Shown: positions 26,645-32,130 of the stretch, piece after piece
How the letters are laid out: every line of letters starts with the position of its first letter
How positions within the stretch are numbered: the first letter of the stretch is position 1
NCBI GenBank assembly: GCA_036653535.1
Contig: JAVVTR010000021.1
Coordinates: forward strand, 1 to 39,410
Reading direction: 5' to 3'
DNA from: JAVVTR01 sp036653535
GTDB taxonomy: Bacteria > Bacteroidota > Bacteroidia > Bacteroidales > P3
DNA length: 39,410 bases
Translations under genes and position numbers: made by a program
Notes under the pieces: model-generated
Databases searched by the model: none
What the model was told of the DNA's origin: nothing
The model's input: the letters and a program-made list of their open reading frames with translations, nothing else

Positions 26645-26989
26645 TTAGGAGAGGTGGTTGTTTTTTGGAAAAATAACCGTAGGCTTAAAAGTACGAGCTT
26701 CCTCTATAGTCATAGAAGCAAAAGAGACAATAATAACCAAATCTCCTACGGCTACCTTGCGAGCCGCTGCTCCATTAAGTCCAATAGTTCCACTCCCTTT
26801 TTTCCCTTTGATAATATAAGTATCTAAACGTTCTCCATTATTAATATCATAAATATAAACACGTTCGTTTTCTATAAGATGGGCTGCCTCCATAAGATCT
26901 TCATCGATAGTGATACTGCCAATATAATTAAGATCGGCATGTGTTACCGCAACTCTATGTATTTTAGACTTTAAAACTTCTATATTCAC
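26645..26989 (-). CDS. panD: Aspartate 1-decarboxylase, GTG start
   Basis: Pyruvoyl enzyme making beta-alanine for pantothenate and coenzyme A. The 114 residues run from a GTG start at 26989. With this start the self-cleavage site in NYIGSITID falls exactly at Gly24-Ser25, the numbering of E. coli PanD, and KSKIHRVAVTHADLNY aligns without gaps. YIYDINNGERLDTYII and GTIGLNGAAARKVAVGDLVI (the latter with the conserved NGAAAR) complete the fold. A longer reading from 27067 is rejected because the -7 promoter word at 27014-27021 lies inside it. Ser25 becomes the pyruvoyl group after cleavage. No panC is adjacent in the window. Confidence 0.97.
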   Translation of the reverse strand: MNIEVLKSKIHRVAVTHADLNYIGSITIDEDLMEAAHLIENERVYIYDINNGERLDTYIIKGKKGSGTIGLNGAAARKVAVGDLVIIVSFASMTIEEARTFKPTVIFPKNNHLS

Positions 26990-27013
26990 TGTTTGTATTT
27001 TAAGGACAAAGCG

Positions 27014-27021
27014 CAAATGTA
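27014..27021 (-). promoter_or_regulatory. Probable -7 element of panD
   Basis: TACATTTG on the - strand fits TAnnTTTG and lies 25 bp before the GTG start. The -33 position is only T-rich. The leader would be short, about 18 nt. Confidence 0.5.
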
Positions 27022-27116
27022 TAAAAATGCCTTTAGAAAGAAAAATTTCAGAGGAGGCAATGCTCAAAAAAAGAGGAAAAAAGCAGAGGAAAGAAAGCGT
27101 TTTATTAAAAAAAAGG

Positions 27117-27154
27117 AAGTAGTTAAGCCTTGGGGGAGAAAGGCCTAACTACTT
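27117..27154 (-). terminator. Intrinsic terminator at the end of the oadB-like gene
   Basis: A 15-bp stem (27117-27131 with 27140-27154, one mismatch) around an 8-base GGGGGAGA loop. On the - strand it is followed by CCTTTTTTTTT. The right arm overlaps the stop codon at 27153-27155. Confidence 0.92.
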
Positions 27155-28367
27155 AGAGTAGAGGAATAATAGTGATATATATCCCAGTAATAATCGCAGA
27201 GGTGATTACCCCGGAAATATTGGCACCCAGTGCATCGCCAAGAATAAAAGAATTAGGGTTCGCCTTGCTAACAATTTTTTGAGCCACTTTAGCCGTAGTA
27301 GGAACGCAACTTACCGCCGCTATACCAATTACTGGATTATAGTTTCCTTTTTTAATGAAATACATAATATAGCCCCCCATAATACCCCCTATGCCGGAAA
27401 GTAGTAGAGCAACCACTCCCAAAATCAATAATTTTAAGATTTTAGGATCCAATAATAAGCTGGCATCACAAAGAACGCCCAAAAGTAAGCCCAACATAAA
27501 GGTAGAACCGTAGAGTAAGGGGCCGCTCACAAAATCATAGATATGCTTCATGCCCGATTCGCGCACTGCTACCCCAAGAAATAAAGAGAAAAATAGGGGG
27601 GAAGCCACGGGGAAAAGGAAAGATAAAATAGCACATAAAATTACGGCAAAAGCCAATTTTACCTTGGCATCGTAATTTTTTACCGGTTTTTTAGAAGTCA
27701 TTTTAATGGCTCGTAATTTCTTTGGAACCAATAGTTTAACCAAGTATGGATAGCCTCCATACGTTAGGCCGAGATATAAATAAGCTACTACTGTAATAGG
27801 AACAAACAGATGCTTGGCTAAGGTTAAAGAGGTAAATAAAACCATAGGACCATCGGCTCCACCAACCATAGCCACAGAAGCACTTTCTTCCAAAGAAAGG
27901 CCAAGAGCATAAGCAATAGGAAGCGTTAAAAAAGTTCCTAATTCGGCACACAAGGCCAAAAAGAGGCTAACAAAAGGCTTTTGAAGCAAGAAACCCACGT
28001 CTAAAAGCGTGCCAATGCCCATGAAAACGAAACAAGCAATTAAACCATTACTAAAAGTAAGGGTATAAACCGGTTGTAGAAAGTCTATTTGCATTACATT
28101 CATTAAATCATCGGTATCGGAAAGCATAGGATCGAGAAATAAATTGCTAAGCGAGCCATCGGGCATAATGAGGGTTCCGCAATTGATAGCAACCATACCA
28201 ATACCCATAGGAATCATAACCATAGGTTCTAAAACGCCTTTCCATCCCAAATATACCAACAAGCCGCCTAATGCCACTAAAGCAATGCGAGTAACAGCCA
28301 AGAGCCAACCTCCGGCAAACATGCTTCCAAATCCTTGAAACAAGGTAAAAAAATCGATATTTTCCAT
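27153..28367 (-). CDS. Na+-translocating decarboxylase beta subunit (OadB/MmdB family)
   Basis: 404-residue integral membrane subunit that decarboxylates carboxybiotin and pumps Na+ out of the cell. The N-terminus FFTLFQGFGSMFAGGWLLAV is followed by at least nine hydrophobic spans. Conserved functional regions are visible: VYLGWKGVLEPMVMIPMGIG, GADGPMVLFTSLTLAKHLFV (the central GADGP segment with the essential Asp) and NPVIGIAAVSCVPTTAKVAQ near the C-terminus. The protein could serve oxaloacetate, methylmalonyl-CoA or glutaconyl-CoA decarboxylase; the beta subunit does not tell them apart. In Bacteroidota the methylmalonyl-CoA form, in succinate-to-propionate fermentation, is the usual one. 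It lies 50 bp downstream of the gamma-like gene. No alpha or biotin-carrier gene is here. Confidence 0.94.
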   Translation of the reverse strand: MENIDFFTLFQGFGSMFAGGWLLAVTRIALVALGGLLVYLGWKGVLEPMVMIPMGIGMVAINCGTLIMPDGSLSNLFLDPMLSDTDDLMNVMQIDFLQPVYTLTFSNGLIACFVFMGIGTLLDVGFLLQKPFVSLFLALCAELGTFLTLPIAYALGLSLEESASVAMVGGADGPMVLFTSLTLAKHLFVPITVVAYLYLGLTYGGYPYLVKLLVPKKLRAIKMTSKKPVKNYDAKVKLAFAVILCAILSFLFPVASPLFFSLFLGVAVRESGMKHIYDFVSGPLLYGSTFMLGLLLGVLCDASLLLDPKILKLLILGVVALLLSGIGGIMGGYIMYFIKKGNYNPVIGIAAVSCVPTTAKVAQKIVSKANPNSFILGDALGANISGVITSAIITGIYITIIPLL

Positions 28368-28417
28368 AATGTAAATGTTTTAATGGCCTAATAGCCATTT
28401 TGCATACGAGCAGGGCT

Positions 28418-29095
28418 TTATTTTTGAGGGTTTATAGGGTCTTTTTTTGGAGGGATGGGTTTACTAATAGGGGTGGCTTTGCTGGCACTGGCAGGAAGCG
28501 ATGGAGTGGAGGGCTTGGTAGCCTTAGCCTTTTGCAAAGCTTCGTTGGAAGAAGGCACATGGGAGGAAGAAACTTTTTGGGCCGGAGCTTTTGAGGCCGA
28601 AGCTTTTGGGGTAGGAGCTTTTTGCGTTGGAGTTTTTTGCACAGAAGCTTTTTGCACAGAAGCTTTAATTTCTTTGGAATCTTTTGTTTCTTTGGTGCTT
28701 TTAATCTCTTTGGTTGCTTTAGAATTTTTAGCATCCTTAGGATAATAATAATCTAATAAATCCATGCTGGGCACCCCAAGACTGGTACCATGATAATAGC
28801 CATCCTCCTCTACATTGGTGGGGTCATCGTTAATACCACGATTAAAGCGATCGCGTTTATCGCCATGAAATAAATAATATTTTTCCGACACCTTGCGACT
28901 TAGCAATTCATTGCTTTTTTGATGTATCTTTTGTATTTTTTTAAGACGAATAAATTCTTTTTGGTGCGAACCATAAAGCTTTAGAGAATCGGCCCAAATT
29001 GCCATAATTTTGATAACTCCGGCCACGAAAAATCCAATAACAAAAGTAAGGACCATCATACCGAAAGTAGATAAGAGCAAATGTAACATATCCAA
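28418..29095 (-). CDS. OadG-like gamma subunit with long Lys/Pro/Ala/Ser tail
   Basis: 225 residues. One N-terminal membrane helix (LHLLLSTFGMMVLTFVIGFF, about 4-30) followed by a basic cytoplasmic stretch is the build of decarboxylase gamma subunits, which hold the alpha and beta subunits together. About 110-225 is a low-complexity tail made of KxSKETKDSKE-type words, then KASVQKASVQKTPTQKAPTP and similar. It resembles the flexible Ala/Pro linkers before biotin domains, but no AMKM biotinylation motif is present. The position directly before the beta gene supports the call. The assignment rests on context and topology more than on sequence identity. Confidence 0.68.
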   Translation of the reverse strand: MDMLHLLLSTFGMMVLTFVIGFFVAGVIKIMAIWADSLKLYGSHQKEFIRLKKIQKIHQKSNELLSRKVSEKYYLFHGDKRDRFNRGINDDPTNVEEDGYYHGTSLGVPSMDLLDYYYPKDAKNSKATKEIKSTKETKDSKEIKASVQKASVQKTPTQKAPTPKASASKAPAQKVSSSHVPSSNEALQKAKATKPSTPSLPASASKATPISKPIPPKKDPINPQK

Positions 29096-29136
29096 TATCG
29101 TTTAATTTTCTTAGAATAGAATTTTTAAGGATTTAG

Positions 29137-29166
29137 CAAATTTAACAAAGAGTACGTAAAGGCAAG
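29137..29166 (-). promoter_or_regulatory. Possible promoter for the oadG-oadB-like pair
   Basis: TAAATTTG on the - strand at 29144-29137 fits the -7 consensus, with CTTG (29166-29163) 18 bp upstream. It overlaps the last codons of the preceding flavoprotein gene and lies 42 bp before the gamma start. Confidence 0.4.
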
Positions 29167-30248
29167 GCCTTTTTTAGTTTAGCACTAAAAAGATCAAACT
29201 CCACACTTAAAGTCAGAAAAGTTTCCTTTACCGATTGAATAGCCTTTGCTTTATAGGCATTGGTGCCCGCAAAAGCATAGCCTAAATTAAAATTACCTTT
29301 AAACGCATTGTAGAGCGCCAACATAATACAATAGGGACTTTTACTTATATCGCATGTTTTTATGCAATGGAAGGGACAAGATTTAGGTTGCTCATTTCCT
29401 AAGTTTACCTGTTGAATAAAAACACTTTGGATGGCTCTGCCAGGCATACCTACAGGACTTTTTATAATTACAATATCCTTTTCTTTGGCATTCATGTAGG
29501 TGTTTTTAAAAGCTATAGAAGCATCACATTCATCGGTAGTTACAAAACGAGTTCCCATTTGTACTCCAGAAGCACCCAGTGCCATAATTTTATAAATATC
29601 CTCCCCCGTATAAATTCCACCAGCCGCAATAATAGGGATTTTAACCCCATACTCGGCTTCCATAAGTTTTACTTCCGATAGTACCTCCACCAAAATACGT
29701 TCTAAAGAATAATCGGTGTTTTCTATTTGATCGACTTTATAACCCAAGTGACCTCCCGCTTTGGGTCCTTCCACTACCACGGCATTAGGCAGAAAGTTAT
29801 AAGAAGATTTCCATTTATTGGCTATAACCTTAAAGGCACGTGCCGAGGAAACGATAGGTACCAATTTCGTAGTACTTCCTTCCGGTAAATACGAAGGTAA
29901 ATCTAATGGCAAACCAGCACCCGAAAAAATAATATCCGCTTTTTCCGCAATAGCCGTTTTTACCATATCGGCATAATTGGTCATAGCCACCATAATATTG
30001 ACCCCAATAATGCCATCCGTTTTGGCTCTTGCTTTGGTTAATTCTTGTTTAAGGCCCATAATAGAGGCTTGCGCATAATTACGGGAAAACTTTTTGTATA
30101 ATAATCCTAAACCAGCGGCAGAGATCACCCCTATTCCTCCTTGATTGGCAACGGCAGAAGCTAAACCGGAGAGAGAAATCCCCACGCCCATTCCCCCTTG
30201 TATAATGGGAAACTTGGTGATAAGATTGCCTATTTGTAAATTTTGCAT
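29142..30248 (-). CDS. Nitronate monooxygenase / 2-nitropropane dioxygenase family flavoprotein
   Basis: 368-residue FMN TIM-barrel enzyme. The N-terminus FPIIQGGMGVGISLSGLASA with GGIGVISAAGLGLL is the family signature. IGVNIMVAMTNYADMVKTAI, VVVEGPKAGGHLGYK (with the catalytic-region His), IIAAGGIYTGEDIYKIMALG and GVQMGTRFVTTDECDAS complete the FMN phosphate site. Members oxidise nitronates or act as FabK enoyl-ACP reductases; the sequence does not decide. An extra C-terminal module carries four cysteines, CPFHCIKTCDISKSPYC, followed by the FAGTNAYKAKAI word, as in the Bacteroidota/Clostridia subgroup. A terminator-like hairpin stands 79 bp before its start, between it and a candidate promoter. 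Confidence 0.92.
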   Translation of the reverse strand: MQNLQIGNLITKFPIIQGGMGVGISLSGLASAVANQGGIGVISAAGLGLLYKKFSRNYAQASIMGLKQELTKARAKTDGIIGVNIMVAMTNYADMVKTAIAEKADIIFSGAGLPLDLPSYLPEGSTTKLVPIVSSARAFKVIANKWKSSYNFLPNAVVVEGPKAGGHLGYKVDQIENTDYSLERILVEVLSEVKLMEAEYGVKIPIIAAGGIYTGEDIYKIMALGASGVQMGTRFVTTDECDASIAFKNTYMNAKEKDIVIIKSPVGMPGRAIQSVFIQQVNLGNEQPKSCPFHCIKTCDISKSPYCIMLALYNAFKGNFNLGYAFAGTNAYKAKAIQSVKETFLTLSVEFDLFSAKLKKALPLRTLC

Positions 30249-30326
30249 TTTCTTTTTTATATATTACTTCTTTACTATTTAATATTAAAATGCTAATTTA
30301 CAATAAGTAAACTTCGTTTTAAGCTT

Positions 30327-30352
30327 AAAAAAAACCTCTTTTTGAGAGGTTT
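30327..30352 (-). terminator. Intrinsic terminator between the CNNM gene and the flavoprotein gene
   Basis: The 8-bp stem AAACCTCT / AGAGGTTT has a 5-base loop. On the - strand it runs into a long T tract (30334-30327). It stands 109 bp after the CNNM stop and 79 bp before the flavoprotein start. It may close the CNNM transcript or act as a leader attenuator for the flavoprotein gene. Confidence 0.75.
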
Positions 30353-30383
30353 GAGTATAGTCTCGTATTTTGAAGAATTGGCG

Positions 30384-30391
30384 CAAAAGTA
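30384..30391 (-). promoter_or_regulatory. Possible -7 element of the flavoprotein gene
   Basis: TACTTTTG on the - strand fits TAnnTTTG. No clear -33. It lies upstream of the terminator hairpin, so a transcript from here would have to read through it to reach the start at 30248. Confidence 0.35.
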
Positions 30392-30460
30392 ATCAAAAGA
30401 AAGGGATATTTATACATAAGCGTAATGTTTATTTTTTAGGTGTTTTTTCCCAAGAAAACA

Positions 30461-31927
30461 TTAGTGTGGGGCGGTATTTTTTTGCCAGCGTTTACGAGCG
30501 TATTCTTGCAAATCGGTAATGGTGTCTTTTTCGTCTACAATTTCTAAACCCAACATGGTTTCTACCATATCTTCCACGGTTACAATGCCTACAAAACTGC
30601 CGTATTCATCTACCACCATGGCAATTTGTGCTCTTTTTTTATGCGAAAACAGGGTGGGTTTGGTAGGAGGAACCAACATTGTTTCGGCAGTAGGGAGCTT
30701 AGTTTTTTCGTTGAAAAAGCTGTTAGGATTTTCTTTAGGGTTTTCGGCAGTAGGGAGCTTGGTTTTTTCGTTGAAATCCTCTCCATTAGCATTATATTCT
30801 TCTATGCTATCCTCTTGGGAACCTTGTTGCATTCGGTTCCATAAACTTAGTAGTTTTTGCGATTCTAAAGCTACGATAATGGGCCTTTTTATAGCTTTTA
30901 AGGGCATATCGAAGCGGTCTTGAGCCAACTGTTCAAAAACATTTTTCAGTAAAACAAAGCCCGTTATGTTTTCCGGATCCCCCTCTATATAAACCGGAAT
31001 ACGAGAATATTTTAAATAATTTTTTTGTTGGTAAAACTCTTTAAGAGTCATATCCTCGTTGGCTGTAACGGTAACTATTCGTGGGGTCATAATATCTCGC
31101 ACTCGCAACTCCTGCAAGCCTAAAAGACTCCTTAGACCCTGTAATTCTTCTTGGGCAAAAAGACCTTCTTTGGAACCCATATTAACCAAGGCCGACACCT
31201 CTTCCCGACTTACGCCAGGTTCGCTTTTTCCATGAGAAATAAGCCAGGTAATACCCTTAGAAAGAACCACCAAAGGATAGCAAATCCAAACCATGGCCTC
31301 TATCATTTGACCGGCAATAAAAACAAGATGTCGCCAATACTTGGCTCCCACCGATTTAGGAATAATTTCCGAAAGAATAAGAATTAAGAAAGTAAGGATA
31401 GCGGAAGTGGCTCCGGCATAAGCATCTCCAAATATTTTTGCACTTTGCACTCCCACTCCAGCTGCTCCCACCGTGTGAGCCACGGTGTTGAGCGACAAAA
31501 TGGCCGACAAAGACCGGTCTATATTTTCTTTTACCTTAGAAAAAAGCAGCAAGGATTTTAGTTTACGTCGGTTCTTTGGGCTGAGGCCAGTGCTGCGGCT
31601 ATTGCTGCGGCTATTGCTGCGGCGGGCTTTGGCTTTGGCTTTGGCTTTGGGGTGGGGGTGGGCCCCGGTGCTGGCTTGGGCTTCGGTCCCGGCCCCCGTG
31701 TGGGCTCCGGCCCCCGCTTCGGCTTGGGCTTCGGCCTTGGTGTGGGCTCCGGCTTTTGCCCCCGCTTCGGCCTGCCCGCGGGGCCCCTCCCGTAGAGCAG
31801 AAAGGCGAATTTCATGTTTGACCACCTCCAAATAAGAAGTAGGCGTAGACAATAAAACAGCCTCTAAAACCGAGCAAGTAAAAGAGATAACTAAAGCCAA
31901 CAATAAATAAAAAAGTAGTAAAGCCAT
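30461..31927 (-). CDS. CNNM/CorC-type transmembrane transporter with CBS domains
   Basis: 488 residues. DUF21 (CNNM) membrane domain with a first helix LLLFYLLLALVISFTCSVLE and later spans (GATSAILTFLILILSEIIPK, MIEAMVWICYPLVVL). Then a CBS pair with the hallmark LQELRVRDIMTPRIVTVTAN, SRIPVYIEGDPENITGFVLL and VVDEYGSFVGIVTVEDMVET. Members export or sense Mg2+/Co2+ (CorC, HlyC group). Two insertions are unusual. About 42-120 is an Ala/Gly/His/Glu repeat tract (GAKAGAHTKAEAQAEAGAGA and onward) splitting the membrane domain after helix 1, from GC-rich DNA. About 376-430 holds two copies of FNEKTKLPTAE between the CBS halves. The usual C-terminal CorC-HlyC domain is missing. It is divergent from the haem-lipoprotein cassette. 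Confidence 0.88.
   Translation of the reverse strand: MALLLFYLLLALVISFTCSVLEAVLLSTPTSYLEVVKHEIRLSALREGPRGQAEAGAKAGAHTKAEAQAEAGAGAHTGAGTEAQASTGAHPHPKAKAKAKARRSNSRSNSRSTGLSPKNRRKLKSLLLFSKVKENIDRSLSAILSLNTVAHTVGAAGVGVQSAKIFGDAYAGATSAILTFLILILSEIIPKSVGAKYWRHLVFIAGQMIEAMVWICYPLVVLSKGITWLISHGKSEPGVSREEVSALVNMGSKEGLFAQEELQGLRSLLGLQELRVRDIMTPRIVTVTANEDMTLKEFYQQKNYLKYSRIPVYIEGDPENITGFVLLKNVFEQLAQDRFDMPLKAIKRPIIVALESQKLLSLWNRMQQGSQEDSIEEYNANGEDFNEKTKLPTAENPKENPNSFFNEKTKLPTAETMLVPPTKPTLFSHKKRAQIAMVVDEYGSFVGIVTVEDMVETMLGLEIVDEKDTITDLQEYARKRWQKNTAPH
30682..30776. repeat. 35-bp direct repeat inside the CBS region of the CNNM gene
   Basis: Copies at 30682-30716 and 30742-30776, 60 bp apart and in the same reading frame, differ at one base (AGTTTTTT versus GGTTTTTT). 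They encode two copies of a FNEKTKLPTAE peptide. An in-frame duplication in a linker is the simplest reading. Confidence 0.85.
31590..31800. repeat. GC-rich low-complexity tract encoding Ala/Gly/Lys repeats in the CNNM gene
   Basis: GGCTTTGGCTTTGGC- and GGCTTCGGCCC-type words repeat at triplet-multiple spacing in a stretch far richer in GC than the surrounding AT-rich DNA. All three + strand frames stay largely open across it. The encoded peptide on the - strand is Ala-X and Gly-X repeats. Confidence 0.75.
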
Positions 31928-31961
31928 GGTGTTTTTATATTCAATAGGAGGTTGCTACAAA

Positions 31962-32004
31962 GGGGCACCCCTCCTGGTGCGTAAGGCAAAACCTACCAGG
32001 GGTG
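31962..32004 (-). promoter_or_regulatory. Structured leader candidate upstream of the CNNM gene
   Basis: CACCCCT..GGT (31966-31978) pairs with ACCAGGGGTG (31995-32004) with a 3-base bulge. GGGGCACCCC at 31962-31971 offers an alternative smaller hairpin sharing the same strand. These mutually exclusive pairings lie 35-77 bp before the start codon in a leader of up to about 155 nt. No known riboswitch class is recognised. Confidence 0.4.
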
Positions 32005-32090
32005 GATACAGAACGTCGGTACGTTTTTAAAATACAATCTAATAACGATTTTTTTTAGCAACGGTTTCTTACTTAAATTTATAATAGGGT

Positions 32091-32119
32091 CAAAGATACG
32101 ATAAAAAACGATATCTTTG
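32091..32119. promoter_or_regulatory. Back-to-back -7 elements (divergent promoters) in a palindrome
   Basis: CAAAGATA (32091-32098) and TATCTTTG (32112-32119) are exact reverse complements, 13 bp apart. Each reads as the best -7 word TATCTTTG, pointing left to the CNNM gene and right to the haem-lipoprotein cassette. Neither has an obvious -33 TTTG, so activator help or a shared operator is possible. Confidence 0.55.
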
Positions 32120-32130
32120 TAGCTTGTAAA

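Noticed and set aside
28455..28745. Ala/Phe/Gly-rich frame on the + strand
   Set aside because: Antisense of the low-complexity OadG tail; no domain.
28418..29095. Biotin carrier protein call for the tail-bearing gene
   Set aside because: The Ala/Pro/Lys tail resembles a biotinyl-domain linker, but there is no AMKM motif or biotinyl fold after it.
31485..31835. Ala/Leu- and Pro/Lys-rich frames on both strands opposite the CNNM insert
   Set aside because: They are shadows of the GC-rich triplet repeat tract, which lacks stops in several frames; CBS and membrane motifs support only the - strand CNNM frame.
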